Source of the DNA: Stigmatella aurantiaca DW4/3-1
GTDB lineage: Bacteria; Myxococcota; Myxococcia; Myxococcales; Myxococcaceae
NCBI RefSeq assembly: GCF_000165485.1
Contig: NC_014623.1
Location: forward strand, 1,135,501-1,199,500
DNA length: 64,000 nt
Reading direction: 5' to 3'
Both the position numbers and the translations under genes were made by a program. Shown here piece after piece: positions 19,966 to 28,500 of the stretch. Below the pieces are notes generated by a model, which was given only the letters and a program-made list of their open reading frames with translations, made no database searches and had not been told where the DNA came from. Position 1 is the stretch's first letter. Every line of letters begins with the position of its first letter.

Positions 19966-21450
19966 ATGGCCACCCACGAACTGCTGGATCAAGACCTCTG
20001 CCACCGGGCCCTTGTGGGGCGGGATGCCCGGTTCGACGGCCGCTTCTTCGTCTGCGTCAAGACGACCCGCATCTATTGCCGTCCCGTGTGCCCCGCGCGG
20101 ACGCCGAAGCGGGAGAACTGTGCCTTCGTTCCCAGCGCGGCCGCCGCCGAGGCCATGGGCTATCGCTCCTGCTTGCGCTGCCGTCCGGAGTCGGCCCCGG
20201 GGACGCCCGCGTGGGCGGGAACCGAGGCAAGCGTGGCCCGGGCGTTGAAGTTGATCGATGAAGGCGCCCTGGACGAGGGCTCGGTGGGACAGCTCGCGGC
20301 GCGGCTGGGCATGGGGGCACGGCAGCTTCACCGGGTCTTCGTGAGGCACCTGGGCGCGAACCCCCAGGCGGTGGCCAGCAACCGGCGGCTGTTGGTGGCC
20401 AAGCAGCTCATCACCGAGACCCGGCTGCCCTTGAGCGGCGTGGCGGCCGCGGCGGGCTTCCAGAGCCTTCGCCGGTTCAATGATGCCGTGCGGACGGCCT
20501 ACCAGCGCAGTCCGAGCGAGCTGCGCCGCGCCTCCCGGGACGCCCATGCTCAAGCCTCCGCGGCCATCTCCCTGCGCCTGAGCTATCGCCCGCCGTTCGA
20601 CTGGGACAGGGTGCTGACCTACCTCGGTGGACGCGCCCTGCCTGGCGTCGAGCAGGTGGAGGGGCAGGTTTACCGCCGGACCTACCAGCTCGGTGGCAGC
20701 ACGGGGACCCTGGAGGTGTCGCACCAGCCCGAGCGGAGGGCCCTGTCGGTTCGCATCGAAGGGGAAGGCCCCCTCCCCGTGCGCCCGCTCGTGGCGCGGG
20801 TTCGCAGGCTGTTCGATCTGGACGCGGATCCCGCGGCGTTGGCCTTGGCGCTCGGAGGAGACCCCCTCATCGGACCTCGCCTCGCGCGGGCGGGCGGGGT
20901 GCGCGTCCCGGGGGCCTTCGAGCCTTTCGAGTTGGCGGTCCGCGCCATCTTGGGCCAGCAGGTGTCCGTGAAGGGGGCCACGACGCTCGCGGGGCGGGTG
21001 ATTCAGCGCTGTGGCACCCTGGCGCCCTGGGCGCACAACGGGCTGACCCATCTCTTTCCCTCCGCGGGAGCACTGGCCCAGGCGGACCTGTCGGGGCTTG
21101 GGCTCACGGGAGGACGCATCCAGGCCCTGAAGGGGCTGGCGGCGGCTTGTGCCGCGGGCACGTGTGACCTGAAGCCGGGCGCGAGCTTGGAAGACAGCGT
21201 CGCCCGGCTCGTCGCGCTGCCGGGGATCGGTGAGTGGACGGCGCACTACATCGCCCTGCGGGCGCTGGGAGAGCCGGACGCCTTTCCCGCGTCGGATCTG
21301 GGCCTGCGCAAGGCCGCGGGAGGCGGCACCGTCTTGGCGGCTTCGGTGCTCGAACGCATGGCGGAGGCTTGGAGGCCCTGGCGCGGCTACGCGGCGCTGC
21401 TGCTCTGGACAGAGCCCGTGTTGGAGCGGGCCGTGAGCACGGCCGCCTGA
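19966..21450 (+). CDS. Ada-type regulator fused to AlkA DNA glycosylase
   Basis: This 494-residue fusion has three parts. Residues ~5-80 are an Ada zinc domain with the four Cys (IYCRPVCPA, SCLRCRP) that accepts methyl from phosphotriesters. Residues ~85-180 are an AraC-type helix-turn-helix. Residues ~190-490 are an AlkA N-terminal domain plus HhH-GPD glycosylase (LPGIGEWTAHYIALRAL, catalytic Asp in FPASDLGL). It should sense alkylation damage, activate its own operon and excise 3-methyladenine. ATG 19966 is chosen over a TTG nine bases earlier. The ogt-type gene follows 17 bases downstream. Confidence 0.92.
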   Translation: MATHELLDQDLCHRALVGRDARFDGRFFVCVKTTRIYCRPVCPARTPKRENCAFVPSAAAAEAMGYRSCLRCRPESAPGTPAWAGTEASVARALKLIDEGALDEGSVGQLAARLGMGARQLHRVFVRHLGANPQAVASNRRLLVAKQLITETRLPLSGVAAAAGFQSLRRFNDAVRTAYQRSPSELRRASRDAHAQASAAISLRLSYRPPFDWDRVLTYLGGRALPGVEQVEGQVYRRTYQLGGSTGTLEVSHQPERRALSVRIEGEGPLPVRPLVARVRRLFDLDADPAALALALGGDPLIGPRLARAGGVRVPGAFEPFELAVRAILGQQVSVKGATTLAGRVIQRCGTLAPWAHNGLTHLFPSAGALAQADLSGLGLTGGRIQALKGLAAACAAGTCDLKPGASLEDSVARLVALPGIGEWTAHYIALRALGEPDAFPASDLGLRKAAGGGTVLAASVLERMAEAWRPWRGYAALLLWTEPVLERAVSTAA

Positions 21451-21467
21451 TCTGGGAGGACCCACGC

Positions 21468-21986
21468 ATGAAAATCCATCTGACCGAGGCATTGGCCACG
21501 ACGCGCCTTCAGACGCCCATCGGAGAGCTGCGGCTCGCCGCGAGCGATGAGGGCCTTCGCGCGGTGTTGTTTGAAACGGATCCCACGGAGCTGCCGGAGG
21601 ACAGGGGCTCGGGAAGAGCGCGCGCGCATCTGGCCAGTGCCCGGGCCGCGCTCGAGGAGTACTTCGCGGGCCGGCGGAAGACGTTCGAGGGGGTGACGTT
21701 GGCGGCCCAGGGCACGGCGTTCCAACTCCAGGTGTGGCGCGCCTTGAGCCTCCTGCCCTTTGGCGAGACGGTCAGCTACGCCACCCTGGCGAAGCGGATC
21801 GGCCGGCCGGCGGCAGTGCGAGCGGTGGGGCTGGCGAATGGCCGGAACCCCCTTCCGCTCATCGTGCCGTGCCACCGCGTGATTGGCTCCAACGGCACAC
21901 TCACCGGCTTCGCGGGGGGGCTCCCCGCCAAGAAGTGGCTGCTTGAATTTGAAGGGGCGCTGACCCCCAACCTCCTGTCGCCATGA
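21468..21986 (+). CDS. ogt: Methylated-DNA--protein-cysteine methyltransferase
   Basis: The protein has 172 residues from ATG 21468 behind GGGAGGA. The suicide cysteine motif is PCHRVIGSNG, and the DNA-binding helix-turn-helix lies in SYATLAKRIGRPAAVRAVG. It repairs O6-methylguanine by transferring the methyl to its own Cys. It completes what a full-length Ada protein would do in one chain: here the Ada sensor and AraC parts are fused to AlkA, and the transferase is separate but in the same operon. Confidence 0.94.
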   Translation: MKIHLTEALATTRLQTPIGELRLAASDEGLRAVLFETDPTELPEDRGSGRARAHLASARAALEEYFAGRRKTFEGVTLAAQGTAFQLQVWRALSLLPFGETVSYATLAKRIGRPAAVRAVGLANGRNPLPLIVPCHRVIGSNGTLTGFAGGLPAKKWLLEFEGALTPNLLSP

Positions 21987-21992
21987 GGAGGA

Positions 21993-22021
21993 GGAGGTAG
22001 GAGGGCGGGGCACCTACCTCC
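21993..22021 (+). terminator. Hairpin after the repair operon
   Basis: GGAGGTAGG and CCTACCTCC form a perfect 9-bp stem around an 11-base loop, starting seven bases after the ogt stop codon. There is no T-run, so it is a 3'-end hairpin rather than a classic intrinsic terminator. Confidence 0.4.
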
Positions 22022-22079
22022 GGGGCAAGGGGACGCAAGTGCCTGGAGGGACAGGGGAGGCGCGTGTTTTCCGGTGCGC

Positions 22080-22106
22080 TGTCACGGTCGTGTCCATTGT
22101 CTCGTC
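22080..22106 (+). promoter_or_regulatory. ECF41-type promoter, TGTCAC(G)-N16-CGTC
   Basis: TGTCACG at 22080-22086 and CGTC at 22103-22106 are separated by exactly 16 bases. The consensus for ECF41 sigma factors, as I recall it, is TGTCACA-N16-CGTC, so this differs at one base. It lies 25 bases upstream of the oxidoreductase start codon with a ribosome binding site between them, a sensible promoter position. The sigma factor encoded by the second gene of the unit belongs to this same family, which implies autoregulation. Confidence 0.75.
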
Positions 22107-22131
22107 TTCCTGGCGAAAAAGGAGGAGGAAC

Positions 22132-23304
22132 ATGCGCGTCGTCATCCTTGGGGGCGGTTACGGAGGTCTCGTTTGCGCGTTGCGCTTGGCGAGGCGGGCA
22201 GGCGGGCAGGTGGCGATCACCCTGGTGAGCGAAAAAGAACACTTCGTGGAGCGCATCCGGCTGCACGAGTGGGCAGCGGGGCACAAGCCGGTGCAGCAGT
22301 CGCTCAAGGCGATGGTGGCGGACACGGGCATCACGTTCAAGCAGGGCCGTGTCACCCAGATTGATCCCCAGGGTGAAGTGCTGGTGGGCCAGGAGCGGTT
22401 GCCGTTCGACCGGTTGGTGGTGGCGCTCGGCTCGCAAGCCGATACGCGCAGCGTGCCGGGCATCCGCGAGCACGCCTTCACGCTCGAGCCCGCGTCCGCG
22501 GCCCAACTGGCCTCGATGCTCCCTGGCCTGGCTGCCCGGGGCGGGCGTGTGGTGGTCGTCGGCGGTGGGCTCACCGGCATCGAGAGCGCCACGGAGTTCG
22601 CGGAGGCTTACCCGGGACTCAAGGTGAGCCTGTTGTCCTCGAGCGGTCTGGGCAAGGATTTCCAGGAGACGGGGCGCAAGCACCTGCTCGCATGTCTGGA
22701 CCGGCTGCGGATCACCCAAGAGCAAGGGCGCGTGAAGCAGATTCACGCGAATGCCATCGAGCTGGCGGATCGCACCGTGCCCTTCGATGTCTGTTTGTGG
22801 ACCGGAGGCTTCACCGTTCCTGCCTTGCTGCGGGAGTCCGGGCTGCCGGTGAACGAGCGCGGACAGGTGTTGGTGGATCCCTTCCTGCACGTGATCGGGC
22901 ACAAGAACATCCTGGCGGTGGGAGACGCGGCCATGATGGTGGACCCGCCTTCCGCCATGGACATGGGCTGCAAGACGGCCCTGCCCATGGGCGCCCACGC
23001 GGCGGAGAACCTCGCCCGGATCATCCGGGGAGAGCCTGAGCAGCGCCTCGACTATGTCCACTCGGTTTTTTGCACCAGCCTGGGCCGCAAGGACGGGATC
23101 ATCCAGTTCTTCCGGAAAGATGGCTCGATGGTCCCCTGGGTGGTGACGGGCCGGCCGGCCGCCTGGATCAAAGAGTTCATCTGCCGCTCGACGCTTTTGG
23201 CCCCCCAGCTTGAGCGCGTGGATGTCAGCGGGACCGTGTGGCGAAAGAAGAGCCAGCCGACATCCTCGCTCGAACCCTCGGGGCGAGAGATACTGGGTGT
23301 ATGA
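22132..23304 (+). CDS. FAD-dependent pyridine nucleotide-disulfide oxidoreductase (NDH-2-like)
   Basis: The protein has 390 residues from ATG 22132 behind GGAGGAGG. Two dinucleotide-binding folds are visible: RVVILGGGYGGL at the N-terminus for FAD and VVVVGGGLTGIE near residue 140 for NAD(P)H. The C-terminal FAD motif ILAVGDAAM follows. It resembles type II NADH dehydrogenases and related quinone or carotenoid oxidoreductases. Its stop overlaps the sigma factor start (ATGA), so the two are translationally coupled. ECF41 genes typically sit beside a redox-enzyme gene, which fits. Confidence 0.9.
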   Translation: MRVVILGGGYGGLVCALRLARRAGGQVAITLVSEKEHFVERIRLHEWAAGHKPVQQSLKAMVADTGITFKQGRVTQIDPQGEVLVGQERLPFDRLVVALGSQADTRSVPGIREHAFTLEPASAAQLASMLPGLAARGGRVVVVGGGLTGIESATEFAEAYPGLKVSLLSSSGLGKDFQETGRKHLLACLDRLRITQEQGRVKQIHANAIELADRTVPFDVCLWTGGFTVPALLRESGLPVNERGQVLVDPFLHVIGHKNILAVGDAAMMVDPPSAMDMGCKTALPMGAHAAENLARIIRGEPEQRLDYVHSVFCTSLGRKDGIIQFFRKDGSMVPWVVTGRPAAWIKEFICRSTLLAPQLERVDVSGTVWRKKSQPTSSLEPSGREILGV

Positions 23305-24149
23305 CGGATGTGCAGGTAGAGGACTTCGAGGCACACAGACCTTCTCTGTGGGCCATCGCATACCGCATGCTCGGCTCGGCCTCCGAGGCGGAGGACGTCG
23401 TTCAGGAGACGTGGCTGCGCTGGCAGTCCGCCTCCCGAGAAGGGATCCGCTCGGGCCGGGCTTTTCTCTCGGCGGTGGCGACACGGCTCTGTCTGGATCA
23501 CCTCAAGAGCGCGCGTGCCCGGCGTGAGGTCTACGTCGGGCCGTGGCTCCCCGAGCCGGTGCACACGGACGCGCAGGTGGATCCCGAGACCATCTCGTTC
23601 GCGTTCTTGGTGCTGCTCGAGAGCCTCACGCCCATGGAGCGTGCCGTGTACCTGCTGAACGAGGTCTTCGGGTACAGCCATGCCGAGGTGGCCCAGATGC
23701 TCGGCAAGGAGGAGGCTTCCTGCCGGCAATTGCTGCACCGGGCCCGGGAGCACCTCGTGTCGCGGCGTCCCCGCTTTGCCCCGTCGAAGGAGGCGCATGC
23801 GCGGATGGTGACGAGCTTCCTGTCGGCCTGTTCGAGCGGGGACCTGGAGGGCATCAAGCGCCTTCTGGCGGAGGATGTGACGGCCTGGGCGGATGGGGGC
23901 GGCAAGGTCTCCGCGGCGACCCGGCTCGTTCACGGCGTGGAAGCCGTGGCGCGCCAGTACCAGGGGCTGCTCAACAAGATGATGAAGGTGCCGGGCAGCA
24001 CCCTGGAGACATCCGAGGTGAACGGCTGGCCCGCCTTGGTGGTCCGGCTCAACGGCGCGGTCTTCGATGTCATCTCCTTCGAGACCGATGGGGAGCGCAT
24101 CCACGCCATTCACGCGGTCCTCAACCCGGACAAGCTCGCCCGCCTCTAA
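23301..24149 (+). CDS. ECF41-family RNA polymerase sigma factor (SigJ-like)
   Basis: The protein has 282 residues from ATG 23301, overlapping the upstream stop. Sigma region 2 (WAIAYRMLGSASEAEDVVQETWLRW) and region 4 (LTPMERAVYLLNEVFGYSHAEVAQML), cited here by their cores EAEDVVQETWLRW and YSHAEVAQML, are followed by a SnoaL-like extension. The three ECF41 signature motifs are present: WLPEP in the linker, DGGGK and, at the C-terminus, NPDKL. In this family the extension replaces an anti-sigma factor and controls activity internally. A matching ECF41-type promoter precedes the operon. Confidence 0.94.
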   Translation: MTDVQVEDFEAHRPSLWAIAYRMLGSASEAEDVVQETWLRWQSASREGIRSGRAFLSAVATRLCLDHLKSARARREVYVGPWLPEPVHTDAQVDPETISFAFLVLLESLTPMERAVYLLNEVFGYSHAEVAQMLGKEEASCRQLLHRAREHLVSRRPRFAPSKEAHARMVTSFLSACSSGDLEGIKRLLAEDVTAWADGGGKVSAATRLVHGVEAVARQYQGLLNKMMKVPGSTLETSEVNGWPALVVRLNGAVFDVISFETDGERIHAIHAVLNPDKLARL

Positions 24150-24212
24150 CCGAGGCAGGCCGGTGGACCGGGGGCGCAGGCGGTTTGTGTCATTCTCATG
24201 ACATGCAGGGGG

Positions 24213-24251
24213 AGCACCTGGCCTTCCGGCCAGGCGCTGAAGGGCGTTTTT
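24213..24251 (+). terminator. Intrinsic terminator-like hairpin after the sigma factor gene
   Basis: AGCACCTGGCC and GGCCAGGCGCT pair over 11 positions with one mismatch around the loop TTCC. Five T follow eight bases later (24247-24251). It lies 64 bases after the sigma gene stop. A separate inverted repeat, TGTCAT-TCTC-ATGACA (24188-24203), precedes it. Confidence 0.5.
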
Positions 24252-24279
24252 GACACCGTCGAAGGGAGGCGATTACGGT
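24250..24279 (+). promoter_or_regulatory. Candidate housekeeping promoter for the methyltransferase
   Basis: TTGACA (24250-24255, a perfect -35) is followed after 18 bases by TACGGT (24274-24279). Transcription would begin about 24285, only a few bases before the ATG at 24289, so the message could be nearly leaderless. The -10 is imperfect. The T-run of the preceding hairpin overlaps the -35. Confidence 0.35.
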
Positions 24280-24288
24280 CCTCGCCCC

Positions 24289-24954
24289 ATGGGCCCTCGG
24301 GGCATCCTCCACTTTCTGCGGCAAGAAGTCCTGGTCGGTGAGCACGAGGTGTTCCACCGCACGCTTCGACACGAACTGGTGGGCACCTGTGACAGTGTCC
24401 TGGACGTGGGGTGTGGGTTCCGCTCGCCGTTGGCGTCCTTCTCACACCTCATTCCGCGCACGGTGGGCGTGGATGGCTACGCCCACGCCATCGAGCGCAG
24501 CCGGGCGGCGGGCATCCACCGCGAGTACCACTGCGTGGATCTGTTGCAGGTGGGCACGCTGTTTCCGCCGAAGAGCTTCGATGCGGTCATCGCCCTGGAT
24601 GTCATCGAGCACTTCGACAAGCCCACGGGCTATCGCTTCATGCAGATGCTGGAGTCGCTGGCGCGCAAGCGCGTCATCCTCTTCACGCCCAACGGCTATC
24701 TGCCGCAGGATGAATGGGACGGCAATGTGCGCCAGCTCCACCTCTCGGGCTGGGAGGTGTATGACTTCGAGCTGAGGGGCTACCGCGTCTTTGGCATGAG
24801 CGGGTGGAAGCCCCTTCGCGGCCAGTACGCCCTGCCGAGCATCCGCCCGTACCGGCTGGGGGGCTTCCTGTCACGGCTCACCGAGCCCTTCGCGGTGCGC
24901 TTCCCACGCCACGCCTTTCAGCTCCTGGCCATCCGGGACATGGAGCGCTCCTAG
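24289..24954 (+). CDS. Class I SAM-dependent methyltransferase
   Basis: The protein has 221 residues. The SAM-binding motif I is SVLDVGCGFRSPL near residue 38, with the acidic residue closing strand 2 in TVGVDGYAHA and a motif IV at DAVIALDVIEHFDKP. It resembles UbiE/COQ5-like small-molecule methyltransferases; the substrate is unknown. ATG 24289 is the first ATG in frame; a GGGAGG 19 bases upstream is too far to be a normal ribosome binding site. Confidence 0.87.
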   Translation: MGPRGILHFLRQEVLVGEHEVFHRTLRHELVGTCDSVLDVGCGFRSPLASFSHLIPRTVGVDGYAHAIERSRAAGIHREYHCVDLLQVGTLFPPKSFDAVIALDVIEHFDKPTGYRFMQMLESLARKRVILFTPNGYLPQDEWDGNVRQLHLSGWEVYDFELRGYRVFGMSGWKPLRGQYALPSIRPYRLGGFLSRLTEPFAVRFPRHAFQLLAIRDMERS

Positions 24955-24978
24955 AGGAGGAGCGCCTCGCGCTCCGGC

Positions 24979-25347
24979 TCAGGGCACGTGGGCCGAGCCC
25001 GCCCGGGCGTCGTAGGTGCAGCCGATCGGCGTGTTCGAGAAGGGCCTTCCGACATACAGCTGCACCCGCGCGGTGTCGGGGCCGGTCATGCTCGCCTCGC
25101 CCGCCGTGGCGCGGGAGTAGCCCCGTTCGTTGCGGGCGGTCATCTCGCACTGCTTGCGGGCCATCGCCAGGCTGACGTTGGTGGCGTGGCCGTTCTGCCG
25201 GGCTTCGTCCGTGGTTTCATCGAGGTGCGCCGAGTGATGATGAGACACACGCGCGGGCTGCTGGGATGAAGCCGATGCACACGCTTGCAGTCCCATGCCC
25301 AGCAATACCGCAAACCCCACTGCTCCTGCTCGCCTTTGGAATGACAC
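24979..25347 (-). CDS. Small lipoprotein of unknown function
   Basis: The protein has 122 residues from GTG 25347, with AGGAG six bases upstream; the frame is open further up but without a signal. The lipoprotein signal ends in MGLQAC, so the chain is lipid-anchored. The mature part has a His-rich patch (SHHHSAH), two Cys (QCEM, IGCTY) and no recognised domain. It ends 25 bases after the convergent methyltransferase gene. Confidence 0.75.
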   Translation of the reverse strand: MSFQRRAGAVGFAVLLGMGLQACASASSQQPARVSHHHSAHLDETTDEARQNGHATNVSLAMARKQCEMTARNERGYSRATAGEASMTGPDTARVQLYVGRPFSNTPIGCTYDARAGSAHVP

Positions 25348-25531
25348 GACCCTCTCCTGAAGATCCCCGTCTCTCGTTGAACGCGTGGATGGTGATCTTG
25401 CGGAGGAAAATAACCACGGACACGCGGCGGAGCTTCCCATGGACAGACAGGCCCAGGTGGCCTGTCACTATCGGACAGCAGTTCCCATAATGCTGTCTGG
25501 CAAAGCAGACATCTGTCCTGGGTGTGTCGGG

Positions 25532-25577
25532 AAAAACAGACACCCGGCGTGAGCGTGAAACAGCTCGCGCCAGGTGT
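25532..25577 (-). terminator. Strong intrinsic terminator of the amylase gene
   Basis: On the minus strand, ACACCTGGCGCGAGC pairs with GCTCACGCCGGGTGT (15 positions, one wobble and one mismatch) around an 8-base loop and is followed by CTGTTTTT. It begins 15 bases after the amylase stop codon. Confidence 0.85.
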
Positions 25578-25591
25578 CCTCCGGAGGGGGC

Positions 25592-28500
25592 CTACTTCCA
25601 GGTGTCGTTGAGCGTCGCGGCGCTGGAGGCCGGCGTGGTGTAGAGGCGGTTGGAGCCGCTCTCCCAGGTCACGTTCCCGTTGGCGTCCTTCTTGATGTAC
25701 TTGTACTCGAGAGCCGTCGAGCCAGGGAGGCTCAGCGTCACGCTCCAGGCCGGGTAGTTGGCCGGCGACAGGGCGATGGCGGCCGAAGGGCTCCAGGCCC
25801 CGAGCGCGGCGAGGTTCCCCACGAGGTAGACGTTCTGTCCCACCCCGGTGCTCGCCGTGACGGTGAAGGTGACGGTGGCCCCGGTGCTGCTCGTGGTGAC
25901 GCTCAGGGCCGCGCTGGACGCGGAGAGGTTGCCCGCCGCGTCCCGGGCACGCACGGTGTAGCTGTACGTGGTGCCCGTGCTCAGCCCCGTGTCCGTGTAG
26001 CTGGGCGAGGTGGGCGCTCCCACCAGTACGCCTCCCCGGTACACGTTGTAGCCGACGACGCCGCTGGCGTCGGTCACGGCGTTCCACGTCAGGGAGACGG
26101 AGGTGGCCGTCTTGGACGACACCGCCAGGCCCGTGGGCGTGGAGGGCCCGGTGACATCCCCCGAGGGGGCGCCCGCGGTCACGGTGCCCGCGTTGAACGT
26201 GTGCGTGCCGGCGGGGATGAAGTAGTTCAGCCCGCCGTTGTTGTCCCAGGTGCCACTGCCGTTGTTGAAGACGCACTCAAGCTGCGTGGCCGAGCCCAGG
26301 TTGAGGGTGGACTTCGCGTAGCCCGTCACCTCGGCGTTGGGCATCGCCACACCGGGTGCCGTGGTCCACGTGCCGCCCGCGGGGCGGTAGTGGATGTACG
26401 GGGTGGCGAAGCCCTTCTTGTAATAGACGGTGACGGTGTTGCCCGAGGCGGTGGTCACGCTCAGGGCGGTGCTGGCCGCGGAGGTGTTGCCTGCCGCATC
26501 GCGCGCCTTCACGGTGTAGCTATAGGCCGTGTTCGCGGCCAGGCCACTGTCCGTATAGGTGGTGTCCGTGGACGTGCCCACCTGCGTGCTGCCCCGGAAG
26601 ACGAGGTAGCCCGTCACCCCGACATCGTCCGTGGACGCCGTCCACGAGAGCGTGACGGAGGAGACCGTCTTCGACGGCGAGGTGAGGTTGGAGGGGGCGG
26701 AGGGGGACACCGTGTCCACCACCGGGCCTCCAGGGGTGATGACGCCCGCGTTGAAGGTGGAGATGCCGGTGGGGAAGAAGTAGTTGTTGCCGTTGTTGCT
26801 GTCCCAGGTGCCGCTGCCGTTGTTGAAGACGGCCTCGAGCTGCGTGGCGGTGGCCAGGTTGACGGTGTACTTCGCATGGCCTGGCACCTCCGCGTCCGGC
26901 ATGGCGATGCCCGGGGGCGTGGTCCACGTGCCGCCCGCGGGACGGTAGTGGATGTACGGGGTGGCAAAGCCTTTCTTGTAATAGACGGTGGCGGTGTTGC
27001 CCGTGCTGGTGGTGATGCTCAGGGCGGCACTGGCCGCGGAGGTGTTGCCCGCCGCATCCGCGGCCTTCACGGTGTAGCTGTACACGGTGCTCGGCGAGAG
27101 GGAGGAGTCCGTGTAGCCCGTCCCCGTGGGGGCGGCGATCTGCGTTCCGTTCCGATACACGAAGTAGCCCGCCACGCCGTAGTTGTCGGTGGAGGCCGTC
27201 CAGCTAAGCGTCACCGAGGAACTCGTCACCGCCGAGGCGCTCAACCCTGTCGGCACCGAGGGAGCCGTGGCGTCCGGCGCCTGGGTGGTGACGGAGAGGG
27301 CGGCGCTGGCTGCGGAGGTGTTGCCCGCCGCATCGCGCGCCTTCACGGTGTAACTGTAAGCGGTGCTGGGCGTCAGCCCAGTGTCCGTGTAGCCCGTCGT
27401 GGTGCTCGTGCCCACTTGGGTGCCGCCCCGGAAGACGACGTAGTCCGTCACCGCCACGTTGTCCGTGGAGGCGCTCCAGGTGAGCTTCACGGAGCGGTCC
27501 GTGCGCGTGGCCACCGCCAGCCCCGTGGGGGTGGAGGGCGCGGTGGTGTCCACCATGAGGAACGGGTAGGTGCCCGCCACCGAGCCGTTGACGTCCTCGA
27601 TGTACTTGCCGCCCACCAGGTTGTACCGGCCGGCGCCCACGTAGACGAATTGGATCTCGCTCCGGGTGATGTTGCCCCGGCTGTCGGTCGCCTCGATGTA
27701 GTAGTCGAGGAGCTGGTCGCGGTAGTTGCCGAGATACGTGTAGTAGAGGTCGCCGATCTCCTGCGCGGGCACCTTCGCCATGACGGGCAGGTAGGCGGGC
27801 TGCCACGCGACGCCATTGATGACGGGCTTCAGATCCCGGCGCGTCATCGGGTAGTCCACCCAGGCGCTCACGCGGCTGGTGTCGATGTTGGGCACGCCCG
27901 CGGCCTTGAGCGCCGCCGGGTCATACACCTTGTGGGTGTTGTCCGCGGCGTCGATGAGCTTGCCCGCGTGGGTGCGGATGCGGACCTTGATGTTGGACAG
28001 GCCGCTCACGTCATAGGCGTACGTGTAGATGGCGAAGGTGTTGCTGAAGTGGTGGAGCGTCCAGCCCTCGGACTTGTCGGTGTTGGCGCTGCCGGGGTTG
28101 TAGGGCCAGCGCTGCGGCCACCACACGGAGGGGCCGGTGCGGTCCTGGGCGAGCCGGTCTTGCACGTAGGGCTTGGAGAAGTAGAGCGACTGGTTGAAGG
28201 ACAACGTGGGCTTGACGTTGTCGTCCTGGTTCTCGTCGTAGTAGCCGAAGCCCGAGTCCATGGCGGGCAGGAGGAAGTACCAGGAGAGTTCGGCGGGGTT
28301 GGCGCCGCCGGCCCAGTCGTTGGCCGCATCGCCCTTCACGGGATAGGACAGCATCCACGGGTTGAGCTGGTTGCCCGCGTGCGTGACCTGGTTGTCCAGG
28401 GCGGTGGAGGGCTTCCAGTGGTTGGGGTGGGCATCGAGCCAGATCTGCTCGGCCGTCTTCGCGTAGTTGAGGGCCGCCTGGAGCAGGGCGAAGTTGCGCT

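Noticed and set aside
18655-21492. A 945-residue minus-strand frame across the GTPase and Ada-AlkA genes
   Set aside because: It reads out of frame through two genes with clear motifs and has biased, domain-free sequence.
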